Source of the DNA: Pseudomonadales bacterium
Lineage (GTDB): Bacteria; Pseudomonadota; Gammaproteobacteria; Pseudomonadales; Halieaceae
Reading direction: 5' to 3'
DNA: 64,000 nt
Assembly: GCA_024234815.1 (NCBI GenBank)
Contig: JACKNO010000003.1
Coordinates: 620,001 to 684,000, forward strand
A program made the position numbers and the translations under genes. This document shows, piece by piece, positions 7,732 to 16,690 of this stretch (position 1 is its first letter; every line of letters begins with the position of its first letter). Under the pieces are notes generated by a model. It worked only from the letters and a program-made list of their open reading frames with translations, had not been told where the DNA came from and searched no databases.

Positions 7732-9075
7732 ATGTCGCTAGAAGCCGATTGGTTCTTGCGAGCTCATCCGGAAATAACAACGATCGAAGTTCTCCTTCCC
7801 GATTGCAACGGTCTCATGCGCGGCAAATGGCTGCCGCGCCACAAGCTCGCCACCGTATTCGAAGGCGAACTCAAGCTGCCCAAAACCGCTCTAAGCCTGG
7901 ATATTTGGGGCAGGGATGTACAGGAGCTGGTTTTTGCCTCCGGCGATGCAGATGGCATCTGCCGACCGGTGGAAGGTTCCCTGCTGCCGACACCCTGGTC
8001 CCCCCAGGGCCAGCACGGCCAGGTCATGCTATCCATGTTCGACGACGACGGGTCACCCTATATGGGCGACCCCCGCCACGTCCTCAAACAGGTGCTCGCC
8101 CAGTACCAGGAGGCTGGCTAGCGCCCCGTGGTGGCGGCAGAACTTGAGTTCAGCCTGGTGAGTTGGGATGAGTCGAGGCCGGGGCACACCTGCCCCACCA
8201 TTCCCGGCCACTCCCCGGTGGGCGGCAATACCTATGGGCTGGATATTCTCAATCACCACCAGGCGATGCTCGAGGACCTGCGCCTGGCCTGCGAGATACA
8301 GGACCTGCCCTTCGACGGCGTGGTGAAAGAGTCCGCGCCTTCCCAGTATGAAATCAACATGCACCATGTGGACAACCCGGTGCTGGCCGCCAAACAGATC
8401 ATCATGATGAAACGCCTGATCAAGGGCGTGGCGGGAAAGCACGGCCTGATAGCCAGCTTTATGCCCAAGCCCTTCGAAGACGAAGCGGGCAACGGCATGC
8501 ACGTGCACTGCAGCGTATTGGACGAGAAGGGAGTCAACATTTTCGATGACGGCACCGAACTCGGCACTCCCCTGTTGCATAACGCCATCGGCGGCTGCCT
8601 GAAGTACATGGCGGAGTCGATGGCTATTTTTGCCCCGAGCTACAACGCGTACCGCCGCTTCCAGCCGGGTTGCCACGCCCCCACATCGCCCAGCTGGGGC
8701 TATGAAAACCGCACGGTCGCGGTGCGCGTTCCGGCGGGCAGCAACAGCGCCCGACGCCTGGAGCACCGGGTTGCCGGCGCCGATGCCAATCCCTATCTGC
8801 TGTTTGCGGTGCTGCTGTCGGCGATACGGGAGGGCATCCTGGCCGGCCAGTCACCGGGCAAACCTGTTTCCGGCGACGGCTACGCCACCAAGAAGACGCT
8901 GCTACCGGTCTATATGCCCGATGCTGTCAGGTTCTTCAGCGAGTCCGATTTCATCCGCAATGCGATGGGCGCCGAGTTCCAGCGCATCTTCACCCTCACC
9001 AAGCAGCAGGAAATCGCCGAGTTCCAACGCCGCATCACGGCGCTCGAATACCGGTCCTATCTCGAGCAGCTCTAG
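7732..9075 (+). pseudogene. Glutamine synthetase family (PuuA-like), interrupted by an in-frame TAG
   Basis: Reading frame of 448 codons, normal length for gamma-glutamylpolyamine synthetase-type enzymes. Codon 130 (8119-8121) is TAG, with the frame intact on both sides. The first part (129 residues, MSLEADWFLRAHPEIT) is the beta-grasp N-terminal domain. The second part resumes RPVVAAELEFSLVSW and holds the catalytic domain, with ESAPSQYEINMHH, NGMHVHCSVLD and NRTVAVRVPAGSN. PuuA joins glutamate to putrescine using ATP at the start of polyamine catabolism. Homologues have a sense codon (usually Leu, Trp or Tyr) between Gly and Arg-Pro here, so one base change explains the stop. Two GTG codons at 8128 and 8131 could restart translation. 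Nonsense mutation, sequence error and readthrough cannot be told apart from the sequence. Confidence 0.85.
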
Positions 9076-9196
9076 CCACCCACATGGCCGCGGGCGCCAG
9101 GCGAAGCGCAATAATGGCGCAAACAGCCATGGACGCCCGATATACCCGGTGTTACAAATTGCAGCTCACGAAAGCAACCCGATCATCGGCCCGAAT

Positions 9197-10006
9197 ATGC
9201 TGCGACCCTTAGCTTCTGCCACTGGCCCCCTGCCGACCCTGGTCCTGGCACTGTGGCTGGCGACGGCAGGTGCAATGGCCGCAGCGCAGCCCGCGGCGGA
9301 CCAGTGCATTACCGATATGGCCGAGAGCGAAGCGCTGTCGGGCCAGTTGGATATTCTGAGCTGGAACATCCAGAAATCCTCAAACCTTGGCTGGGAGAAA
9401 GACCTGGCACAGCTTTCCGACGGGGTTAACCTGGCTTTCATCCAGGAAGCCTCGCTACAGGCCGGTATTCCGCAGGTATTTTCGAATCCCCTGTACCAGG
9501 CCTTTGCCAGGGGCTATACCACAGCCGAATTCGAAACCGGGGTATTGACCCTGAGCAGCAGTTCCCCCAGCCTGCGCTGCCATTTCACCAGTTGGGAGCC
9601 CTGGCTGGGCACCCCGAAAGCGACCAGCGTCACCGAATTTCCGCTAGCCGGGCGCTCGGACAGATTGCTCACTATCAACCTGCACGCGGTCAACTTCGCA
9701 CTGGGACTGGAGGATTTTCGCAGCCAGTTTCAAGCGCTCGCCGATATGCTGACCCAGCATGAAGGGCCGGTCATTCTCGCCGGCGACCTCAATACCTGGA
9801 GCCAGGAACGCCAGCTGCTGGTGGACGCGTTCACCAGCGAGTTCGGCCTCGCGCCGGTGGCTTTCAATCCCGACCTGAGAACCACCGTGTTCGGTCACGC
9901 CCTCGATCATATCTATGTCCGGGGCATGCACGCGACGGCGGCGAAGGTGGTACCTGTCGCCACCTCGGACCATAACCCGCTGCTGGTGCGGCTGGCATTC
10001 AATTGA
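9197..10006 (+). CDS. Secreted endonuclease/exonuclease/phosphatase (EEP) family protein
   Basis: A 269-residue protein starting MLRPLASATG, with a signal peptide ending near residue 30 (hydrophobic LVLALWLATAGAMAAA). Conserved EEP positions are present: Asn57 in LSWNIQK, Glu84 in FIQEA, Asp197/Asn199 in LAGDLNTW, Asp237-His238 in LDHIYV, and Asp258-His259 in TSDHNPLLV. EEP enzymes are metal-dependent phosphodiesterases or nucleases; the substrate here cannot be read from sequence. The start was chosen as the first ATG after the upstream gene that yields a signal peptide. The stop lies 8 bp before the next gene, suggesting co-transcription. Confidence 0.85.
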   Translation: MLRPLASATGPLPTLVLALWLATAGAMAAAQPAADQCITDMAESEALSGQLDILSWNIQKSSNLGWEKDLAQLSDGVNLAFIQEASLQAGIPQVFSNPLYQAFARGYTTAEFETGVLTLSSSSPSLRCHFTSWEPWLGTPKATSVTEFPLAGRSDRLLTINLHAVNFALGLEDFRSQFQALADMLTQHEGPVILAGDLNTWSQERQLLVDAFTSEFGLAPVAFNPDLRTTVFGHALDHIYVRGMHATAAKVVPVATSDHNPLLVRLAFN

Positions 10007-10014
10007 CGCGGGGC

Positions 10015-10413
10015 ATGTCGATAGGGCGCCTGCTGGGCATTTGCCTGTTGCTGGGCTCAGTACTGAGCCACCCGGTGCGGGCAGAGGCCGAACCAGGCGC
10101 CGATGCTGAAATCCAGTACCTGCTGAACCGCGTCGCCACCAGCGGCTGTGATTTCGTCCGCAACGGCAGCGTTCACTCACCTGAAGAAGCTGCGGATCAC
10201 TTGCGACTCAAGTACGAGCGCGGCAGCAGGTACGCTGGCACCGCCGAGCAATTCATTGACCGCCTGGCCAGTCAGAGCTCCTGGACGGGCAAACCCTACA
10301 CCATCAACTGCGGTGGCAAAACGGAACTCGCCGGCACCTGGCTGCACGAAGCGCTGACAGCGTATCGCGCCGGTGGCACTGCGGGCCCGGACAAGGCAGC
10401 CAACGCCAGGTAA
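10015..10413 (+). CDS. DUF5329 family secreted protein
   Basis: A 132-residue protein with a signal peptide (residues about 1-24, LLGICLLLGSVLSHPVRA). The mature part has the DUF5329 pattern: SGCDFVRNGSVHSPEEAADHL, then TAEQFIDRLASQSSWTGKPY and a C-terminal WLHEAL. The ATG at 10015 was preferred over a TTG at 10003 that overlaps the previous stop codon. Function unknown; a periplasmic or extracellular location is predicted. Two Cys residues in the mature part could form a disulfide. It ends 2 bp from the convergent MATE gene. Confidence 0.75.
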   Translation: MSIGRLLGICLLLGSVLSHPVRAEAEPGADAEIQYLLNRVATSGCDFVRNGSVHSPEEAADHLRLKYERGSRYAGTAEQFIDRLASQSSWTGKPYTINCGGKTELAGTWLHEALTAYRAGGTAGPDKAANAR

Positions 10414-10415
10414 GC

Positions 10416-11963
10416 CTACAAGGGCGGCTCCCGGTTGACCGGAACGCCGACCGGCACCGCCGCGTTCGCCAGAGGATCCAGAGGCACAGATTTCTGCTCG
10501 CGTTCCAGGCGACTCACCAGGGCAAATGCGGCCACAATGGCCAGCGAACCGAACAGCATCGAGCCCACCGCCTCTCCCGCCATCACCCCCCGGGGACCGT
10601 ACCAGTGGGCACCCAGGTAAACCGCGGGAATCGTACCCAACAGCGCGCGCCCAAAATTGAACGCGGTTGCCCAGTGCGCATGGTGCAGGTTATTGAAACT
10701 GGCATTGGAAACGAAAAGCAGGCCGTTGAATACGAAGGCGCCCACCAGGAAATGGCAATAGAACACTATCAACTCCCGCGCCAGCCCACTGGCTGAAAAC
10801 GCTCCGGCAATAAAGTCGGCGGCCAGCCACATCAGTAGCCAGACCATGGCAACATAAATCACATTGAAGCTCGCGGCGCTGGCCAGGGTGGAGCGGACGC
10901 GGTCATAGCGCCCGGCGCCCGCATTTTGTCCCACTATGGGCCCTATCGCACCGGACAGGGCAAACACCGCCGCCATCGCCAGCGGCGTGATCCGCCCCAT
11001 GATCGCGGCGCCGGCCACAGCACTGTCGCCGTAACGGGACATGGTTATCAACACAAAGCTGCCGCCAATGGGCGTGGCGATATTGGTCAGGACCGCCGGT
11101 CCCGCGATAGCCATGATAGGCTTGAGGTCTGCCAGGAACTGATCCCGGGTGATACGACAGGGCAGCTTGTGCACCACCGCCAGCGCATGCCAGGCGACCA
11201 CCAGCACTACGAGTCGCGCCACCACCGAAGCCAGGGCCGCGCCTTCCAGCCCCCAGTCGAAAGTGAAAATAAACAGCGGGTCAAGCACCGCATTTACCAG
11301 CGACCCGAGAACGGTGGCCCACATCGAGCGACGGGCATCTCCCAGGGCGCGTACGCCAGTAGCCGCGCTCATGCCCAATACCAGGATCGGCATGCTCGGC
11401 AACAGGATGCCGGCATAACTTTGCGCGTATTCCAGCGTCAGGCCCTTTGCGCCCAGCAAACCCAGCAAACCCGGCAGATTGAACCAGCCGATGGCGCTGA
11501 TAACGGCCGCAACCAGAAAATTGAAGGTCATGGCGCTGGAGCAGTATCGACTGGCCAGATCGCGCCGATGACTCCCTTCCGCGCGCGCCACAAGCGCACC
11601 CAGCGCGATCTGCAGACCGATACTGACAGACACGAGAAAGAACAGCAGCGTGCCTGCAAACCCTACCGCGGCCGCCAACTCCTGCTCCCCCAGCAGGGTC
11701 AGGAAATACATATCCACCATATCCACGGCAAACATGGCCAGCAACCCCACCGTGCTGGCGCTGGTCATTACCACCACATGTCGCATCGTGGAACCGCGCA
11801 GGAACACGGCCCGCATTGGAGAACCGCTGCTCAAGCGCGCTGCTCCGGAATCCGGCGGCGGCGAGGATGTTGCGGGATTGCGTGAAAACAGATTGTTAGT
11901 GGTCTTGCGAAGGTCATGGCTCGCCCTGCCAGGATAGCGACCCGGCATTTTAAAAAGATGCAT
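10416..11963 (-). CDS. MATE family multidrug efflux transporter
   Basis: Inner-membrane antiporter of the MATE/NorM-DinF superfamily, predicted to export cationic drugs or metabolites using an ion gradient. The 515-residue frame has about twelve hydrophobic segments in two similar halves. It has typical MATE stretches such as DMVDMYFLTLLGEQELAAAV, MSAATGVRALGDARRSMW and GPIVGQNAGAGRYDRV. The first 49 residues are polar and poorly conserved, and Met50 (11816, MRAVFLRGSTM) may be the true start. No regulator lies beside it, so the substrate cannot be inferred. Confidence 0.88.
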   Translation of the reverse strand: MHLFKMPGRYPGRASHDLRKTTNNLFSRNPATSSPPPDSGAARLSSGSPMRAVFLRGSTMRHVVVMTSASTVGLLAMFAVDMVDMYFLTLLGEQELAAAVGFAGTLLFFLVSVSIGLQIALGALVARAEGSHRRDLASRYCSSAMTFNFLVAAVISAIGWFNLPGLLGLLGAKGLTLEYAQSYAGILLPSMPILVLGMSAATGVRALGDARRSMWATVLGSLVNAVLDPLFIFTFDWGLEGAALASVVARLVVLVVAWHALAVVHKLPCRITRDQFLADLKPIMAIAGPAVLTNIATPIGGSFVLITMSRYGDSAVAGAAIMGRITPLAMAAVFALSGAIGPIVGQNAGAGRYDRVRSTLASAASFNVIYVAMVWLLMWLAADFIAGAFSASGLARELIVFYCHFLVGAFVFNGLLFVSNASFNNLHHAHWATAFNFGRALLGTIPAVYLGAHWYGPRGVMAGEAVGSMLFGSLAIVAAFALVSRLEREQKSVPLDPLANAAVPVGVPVNREPPL

Positions 11964-12120
11964 GATACTGCACCCGGGAAGTGATGTGGCGACAGACGGA
12001 ACAGGCCCCAGTCCCGGCGTCCGTTTCTGTCCTTTCTGGCAAAGATGGAAAGACTTTTTCGGGACCAGCGGATAAAATCGGCGATCTACTCACGCCCCCG
12101 CCCGAGGACTGGCTACCCTG

Positions 12121-13299
12121 ATGAGCAACAGTAACCCCAAACCACCCCTGATCGGGATCAATGTCGCAATTTTTGCAGGCTTGCCGCTCATTGCGCTGGT
12201 GCTGATCCCCGTGTGGGGTATCTACCGCGGCTTTGATGCCTTCCAATGGCTTTGGGCGCTGGCTTTCCTGTACCTCAATGGCATGTCCATTACCGGCGGC
12301 TACCACCGCCTGTGGTCGCACAAGGCATATGAGGCCAGCCCGGTCCTGAAATGGCTGTATGCTTTTTGGGGCGCCGGCGCATTGCAGAACAGCATTCTCG
12401 TCTGGGCTTCGGATCACCGCCGTCACCACAGGTATGTCGATGACAATGAACTGGACCCCTATTCGGCTGGCCGCGGGCTCTGGTTCAGCCACATGGGCTG
12501 GATGCTGCGCGAGTACCGCAGCGGTGAGCCGGATTTCAGTAACGCCAAAGACCTGGAACGCGACCCCATCGTCGTGTGGCAGCACCGCAACTATGTAGCC
12601 CTGACGCTGGTAATGAACCTGGGGCTGCCCCTGCTGCTGGGTATCTGGCACGGCGATATAATCGGCACCCTGCTGCTGGTGGGCCTGCTGCGCCTGGTGG
12701 TCAACCACCACGTGACGTTTTTCATCAACTCGCTGGCACACTTCTGGGGCTCTCGCCCCTACACCGAGAGCAACAGCGCCCGGGACAACGGCTTTCTCGC
12801 CTTCCTCACCTATGGCGAGGGATACCATAATTTTCACCACATATTCCAGACAGACTACCGCAATGGCATCCGCTGGTGGCAGTGGGACCCCACCAAGTGG
12901 ATGATCAACGCCTGCTCGCGGCTGGGTTTGGCACACAATCTGAACCGGGTACCCGATTTCAGAATTCAGCGCGCCCTGCTGGACACCGAATTCGAGCGCG
13001 CCAGAACCAGGCTGCAAACCGCCCACAACAGCGACAGCCTGCGCCAGCTGCTGGAGCGCGAGTACCTGGAGTTTACAGAATCCATCAACCAGTGGACGGC
13101 CTTACAGGGGCAGCGCTACGAGCGCACAAAGGAACAATTGGGCGGGGTGCTCGAAGAGAAAAAACTGTGCCTGCAACAGAAATGGGAGAAGGCCGCCCTG
13201 CGCACGAGGCTGAAGGAACTGGAGTACTCACTCAAGATGCAGCGCAAACGCCTCGGATTGCTGATGGAACAGCTGCAGCTACAGGCACAGGCAGCCTGA
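12121..13299 (+). CDS. Acyl-CoA/fatty-acid delta-9 type desaturase with C-terminal coiled coil
   Basis: Membrane di-iron desaturase of 392 residues. The three histidine boxes are HRLWSH (62-67), HRRHH (99-103) and HNFHH (236-240), between hydrophobic segments (12-32, 42-58, 155-200). Such enzymes insert a cis double bond into saturated acyl chains using O2 and an electron-transfer partner. Residues about 285-392 are strongly charged and heptad-like (QLLEREYLEFTESINQW through LKELEYSLKMQRKRLGLLME), forming a predicted coiled-coil tail. The length is close to the Pseudomonas DesB acyl-CoA desaturases. Divergent from the MATE gene across 157 bp. Confidence 0.92.
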   Translation: MSNSNPKPPLIGINVAIFAGLPLIALVLIPVWGIYRGFDAFQWLWALAFLYLNGMSITGGYHRLWSHKAYEASPVLKWLYAFWGAGALQNSILVWASDHRRHHRYVDDNELDPYSAGRGLWFSHMGWMLREYRSGEPDFSNAKDLERDPIVVWQHRNYVALTLVMNLGLPLLLGIWHGDIIGTLLLVGLLRLVVNHHVTFFINSLAHFWGSRPYTESNSARDNGFLAFLTYGEGYHNFHHIFQTDYRNGIRWWQWDPTKWMINACSRLGLAHNLNRVPDFRIQRALLDTEFERARTRLQTAHNSDSLRQLLEREYLEFTESINQWTALQGQRYERTKEQLGGVLEEKKLCLQQKWEKAALRTRLKELEYSLKMQRKRLGLLMEQLQLQAQAA

Positions 13300-13440
13300 G
13301 AGCCCGCCACCTGAACCGGATAAGGCTTCCAGTCACCGCGGTAGCGCCTGTCGTTAGCTGATCCGAATGCTGGCGGCAGCCGTATACCTCGCGTGTGCTA
13401 CTCTTACAGGCGCAGCTAACCTTCCAATCAGGATTCCATA

Positions 13441-13926
13441 ATGGCCAACAACGTTTACGACTTCACCTGCAAGACCCCGGGCGGCAAAAACAAATCCCTG
13501 GCTGACTACAAAGGCAAAGTGTTGCTGGTAGTCAACACCGCCTCCAAATGCGGTTTCACCCCCCAGTTTGCTGGTCTGGAAGAGATGTACGAGACCTACA
13601 AGGACAAGGGTTTCGAAATCCTGGGCTTCCCCTGCAACCAGTTCGGCAAGCAGGATCCCGGCAGCAACGACGAGATCATGGAATTCTGCCAGCTCAATTA
13701 CGGCGTCAGCTTTCCCATGTTCGGCAAAATCGAAGTCAACGGCAGCGGCACCGACCCCCTGTTCAAGCACCTCAAGAAAGAGGCCCCCGGCGCATTGGGT
13801 ACCGAGCGCATCAAGTGGAACTTCACCAAGTTCCTGATTGATACCGAGGGGAATGTCGTCAAGCGCTATGCCCCGACTGACAAGCCGAAGGCGATCGAGA
13901 AAGACGTCAAGAAACTGCTGACCTAA
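13441..13926 (+). CDS. Glutathione peroxidase family (thiol peroxidase, Cys type)
   Basis: Reduces hydroperoxides; 161 residues without a signal peptide, so cytoplasmic. The peroxidatic residue is Cys37 in NTASKCGFTPQ, not selenocysteine. Gln67 (FPCNQFG) and Trp126 (KWNFTKFL) complete the usual catalytic set, and Cys65 is in the position of a resolving cysteine. Most bacterial Cys-type members use thioredoxin rather than glutathione. Single gene. The next 442 bp to prfC contain repeats and no genes. Confidence 0.95.
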   Translation: MANNVYDFTCKTPGGKNKSLADYKGKVLLVVNTASKCGFTPQFAGLEEMYETYKDKGFEILGFPCNQFGKQDPGSNDEIMEFCQLNYGVSFPMFGKIEVNGSGTDPLFKHLKKEAPGALGTERIKWNFTKFLIDTEGNVVKRYAPTDKPKAIEKDVKKLLT

Positions 13927-13943
13927 CAACCCGGCGCAAGTTA

Positions 13944-13967
13944 TCTGACCCTGCAGGGAGGGTCAGA
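13944..13967 (+). repeat. REP-like hairpin after glutathione peroxidase gene
   Basis: TCTGACCCT and AGGGTCAGA make a perfect 9-bp stem with a 6-nt loop, 18 bp after the stop codon. No T-run follows. The GGGTCAGACCC core resembles REP-type palindromes associated with Y1 (RAYT) transposases in gammaproteobacteria; this likeness is from memory and not checked. It may also act as a 3'-end stabiliser or terminator for gpx. Confidence 0.45.
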
Positions 13968-14122
13968 CCCAATTGGCACAGACTTAAGCCCAAAATAAGC
14001 GTGTGGGCGTCAAAGCGAGTACGGCTTGGTACCACCGTGGAGCGCATGGCGGGTCCACCCCCCAGCACCCGCCCACGGGGAAATACTCCTGCCCCTAATA
14101 CCAGATACCAGGATCCACCCAA

Positions 14123-14310
14123 GGGTTGGCGGTGGTAAGGGCTTGGTGAACAATAAGGCCGCAGCCTAAGCTTTCCAGCATTTTCGGGGGCTTTCTGCGA
14201 GGATTGTCCGAGTCCCGAAAATTGCGCAGCAATTTTGGTCGAGTTCCGCAGCAGCCCGAAAATGCTGGAAAGCTTGCGGCCGTTCACAAAGCCCTTACCA
14301 CCGCCAACCC
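14123..14310. repeat. 188-bp fold-back (inverted repeat) element
   Basis: The left arm 14123-14188 and right arm 14255-14310 are inverted copies. Outer 21 bases (GGGTTGGCGGTGGTAAGGGCT) and inner bases (AGCTTTCCAGCATTTTCGGG) match exactly; in between are one substitution and two short insertions of about 5 nt in the left arm. The 66-nt loop contains a second perfect hairpin, AAAATTGC-gca-GCAATTTT (14218-14236). No transposase frame lies inside. Likely a MITE or REP-cluster type element, or the template of a strongly folded RNA. Confidence 0.7.
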
Positions 14311-14368
14311 GACGCCGGAGCAGCCCACTTCGATTCCGCTCCGGATAAATCAAAAGCCCCAAAAGCCG

Positions 14369-15952
14369 TCAATGCTCCCGGGTAGCCCGAAACTCCATCT
14401 CCGGCCAACGCTCTTCCATCAGCGCCAGGTTGACCCGGGTCGGGGCGAGATAAGTGAGGTGACCACCACCGTCCACCGAAATATGCTCCGCGGCCTTGCG
14501 CCGAAACTCCTCCAGCTTGCGCGGGTCGTCACAGTGCACCCACCGGGCGGTGTAAACATTCACCGGCTCGTAGCGCGCTTCTACCTTGTACTCATCCTTC
14601 AAACGGTAAGCCACCACATCAAACTGAAGCTGCCCCACTGCCCCGACCACCAGATCGCTGCTGCTGATAGGCGCGAACACCTGGGTCGAGCCCTCCTCGG
14701 CTAGCTGCTGCAAACCCTTCTGCAACTGCTTCGACTTCATCGGGTCGGTCAGGCGGATGCGGCGAAACAGCTCCGGGGCGAAGTGAGGAATACCGGTGAA
14801 CTGCAGATCCTCGCCCTCGGTGAAAGTGTCGCCAATCTGGATAGTGCCGTGGTTGTGCAGACCGATGATATCGCCAGAGACCGCCTCCTCCACCAACTCC
14901 CGCTCACCGGCCTTGAACGTAACCGCATCGGCAATTCTCACATCCTTGCCCAGGCGGACATGGCGCATTTTCATACCCTTGGAGTAACGGCCCGAACACA
15001 CGCGCATGAAAGCGATACGGTCCCGGTGACGGGGGTCCATATTCGCCTGAATCTTGAACACGAAACCGCTGAAAGCCTCCTCAGTCGCGGACACAGTGCG
15101 ATTGGTGGTATCCCGGGACAGGGGCGACGGCGCCCAGCGGACAAAATCATCCAGCATCTCGCGCACCCCGAAATTGCCCAGGGCGGTACCGAAAAAGACC
15201 GGGCTCACCCGACCGGCCAGGAACTCGGCCTCGTCAAACTGGTGACTGGCCCCGCGCACCAGCTCGATCTCTTCCCTGAAAGCGTCGTACTCATCGCCCA
15301 AAAGAGTGCGAGCTCCGTCGCTGTCCAGGCCCTCGATGCGCCGGTCATCCGCCAACTTCGAACCCATGCCCGGCGTGTACAGGTGAATTACATCGGTGTA
15401 CAGGTTGTAAACGCCCTTGAACTCCCGACCCATGCCCACCGGCCAGTTGATTGGCGCGCCCTGGATGGCCAGGACCTGCTCAATCTCGTCCAGTAACTCG
15501 ATGGGATCGCGAATATCCCGATCCATCTTATTGACGAAACTGAAAATAGGCGTATCCCGCAAACGGCACACGTTCATCAACTTGATAGTGCGATCCTCGA
15601 CACCCTTGGCGCCATCGATCACCATCAGGGCCGAGTCGACCGCGGTCAGCGTGCGGTATGTATCCTCCGAAAAGTCCTCGTGGCCGGGCGTGTCGAGCAG
15701 GTTCACCGTACGCCCCCGGTAGGGGAACTGCATAACCGAAGAGGTCACGGAAATGCCTCGCTCCTGCTCCATACTCATCCAGTCCGACGTGGCGTGAGGG
15801 CCCTTCTTGCCCTTGACGCTGCCCGCCACCTGGATGGCGTTGCCCAGCAGCAGCAGTTTCTCGGTCATGGTGGTCTTGCCCGCATCGGGGTGCGAGATAA
15901 TAGCGAACGTGCGCCGTTTCTTGATTTCGCTGGATAACTTGCTATCAGACAT
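14369..15952 (-). CDS. prfC: Peptide chain release factor 3
   Basis: GTPase that removes RF1/RF2 from the ribosome after termination; cytoplasmic, 527 residues. The P-loop ISHPDAGKTT lies near residue 20, followed by the G3 motif DTPGHEDF and the G4 motif NKMDRD. The C-terminal RF3-specific domain includes GAVGQLQFDVVAYRLKDEY. The start at MSDSKLSSE was chosen over an upstream ATG whose 34 extra residues look non-coding. It follows lipB on the same strand with a 111-bp gap and converges on gpx. Confidence 0.97.
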   Translation of the reverse strand: MSDSKLSSEIKKRRTFAIISHPDAGKTTMTEKLLLLGNAIQVAGSVKGKKGPHATSDWMSMEQERGISVTSSVMQFPYRGRTVNLLDTPGHEDFSEDTYRTLTAVDSALMVIDGAKGVEDRTIKLMNVCRLRDTPIFSFVNKMDRDIRDPIELLDEIEQVLAIQGAPINWPVGMGREFKGVYNLYTDVIHLYTPGMGSKLADDRRIEGLDSDGARTLLGDEYDAFREEIELVRGASHQFDEAEFLAGRVSPVFFGTALGNFGVREMLDDFVRWAPSPLSRDTTNRTVSATEEAFSGFVFKIQANMDPRHRDRIAFMRVCSGRYSKGMKMRHVRLGKDVRIADAVTFKAGERELVEEAVSGDIIGLHNHGTIQIGDTFTEGEDLQFTGIPHFAPELFRRIRLTDPMKSKQLQKGLQQLAEEGSTQVFAPISSSDLVVGAVGQLQFDVVAYRLKDEYKVEARYEPVNVYTARWVHCDDPRKLEEFRRKAAEHISVDGGGHLTYLAPTRVNLALMEERWPEMEFRATREH

Positions 15953-16063
15953 ACCCTGTTGATCCTGATTTGTACTCGTGTGTGGTGCAGGCGACTGCGT
16001 ACGTTGCTGCGTATCTGGTTGAGCGCTCGTGCGCCGGGCACAGCGCCGGTTCACGCGGCTCCG

Positions 16064-16690
16064 CTAGCGGCGATCCAGCTCGGCTGTCACTATCGCCAGC
16101 AGGCGACGCCCCACGGCGTTCATATCGATTCCGGCGCCGGGCAACAATCGGGCCATGGATGTCACCTGCAATCCCTGGTAACCGCAGGGATTGATGCGCT
16201 GGAACGGCTCCAGATCCATATCCACATTGAGCGACAGGCCGTGATAACTGCAGCCGTGGCGCACCCGCAAACCGAGCGCGGCGATTTTAGCGCCATCCAC
16301 GTACACGCCCGGCGCCTCCGGTTTCGGCGCGGAGTTTATCCCGTATTCAGACAACAGCAATACAATACTGTGCTCGATCGTGTTCACCAGATCGCGCACG
16401 CCCCAGGACCGACGCCGCAGGTCTATCATCAGGTACAGAACCCACTGGCCCGGGCCGTGATAGGTCACCTGCCCGCCACGGTCCACCTGCACCACCGGAA
16501 TATCCCCCGGCGCCAGTACGTGCTCCGCCTTTCCGGCCTGACCCTGGGTGAAAATTCGCGGGTGCTGCAGCAGCCAAAGCTGGTCGGGCTCATCCCCCGA
16601 CCGGGAGTCGGTGAACTCCTTCATCGCCTGCAGCGTGGGTGCGTAGTCGACCAGCCCCAGCTCGCGCCACAGCACCTGACCAGCGGTCAT
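16064..16690 (-). CDS. lipB: Octanoyl-[acyl carrier protein]:protein N-octanoyltransferase
   Basis: Moves octanoate from acyl carrier protein onto lipoyl domains, the first step of endogenous lipoate synthesis. The 208-residue protein has RGGQVTYHGPGQWVLY, the catalytic Lys135 (DGAKIAALG) and Cys169 (NPCGYQG), and the HGLSLNV motif. It starts directly after the YbeD gene (stop and start adjacent). The usual partner lipA does not follow; prfC lies downstream instead, so lipoyl synthase must be encoded elsewhere. Confidence 0.97.
   Translation of the reverse strand: MTAGQVLWRELGLVDYAPTLQAMKEFTDSRSGDEPDQLWLLQHPRIFTQGQAGKAEHVLAPGDIPVVQVDRGGQVTYHGPGQWVLYLMIDLRRRSWGVRDLVNTIEHSIVLLLSEYGINSAPKPEAPGVYVDGAKIAALGLRVRHGCSYHGLSLNVDMDLEPFQRINPCGYQGLQVTSMARLLPGAGIDMNAVGRRLLAIVTAELDRR

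Larger units (their letters stand above)
13927..14368. other. 442-bp gene-free gap between convergent gpx and prfC
   Basis: No open frame with a believable product crosses this stretch. It contains a REP-like hairpin (13944-13967), about 150 bp without recognised features, and a 188-bp fold-back repeat (14123-14310), listed separately. Its content suggests a decayed or non-autonomous mobile element. Confidence 0.6.

Noticed and set aside
8119..8121. TAG as a pyrrolysine or programmed-readthrough codon
   Set aside because: Pyrrolysine machinery is very rare in gammaproteobacteria and no stimulatory RNA structure or conserved context is visible. A plain nonsense change or sequence error is more likely, so only the lesion itself is reported.
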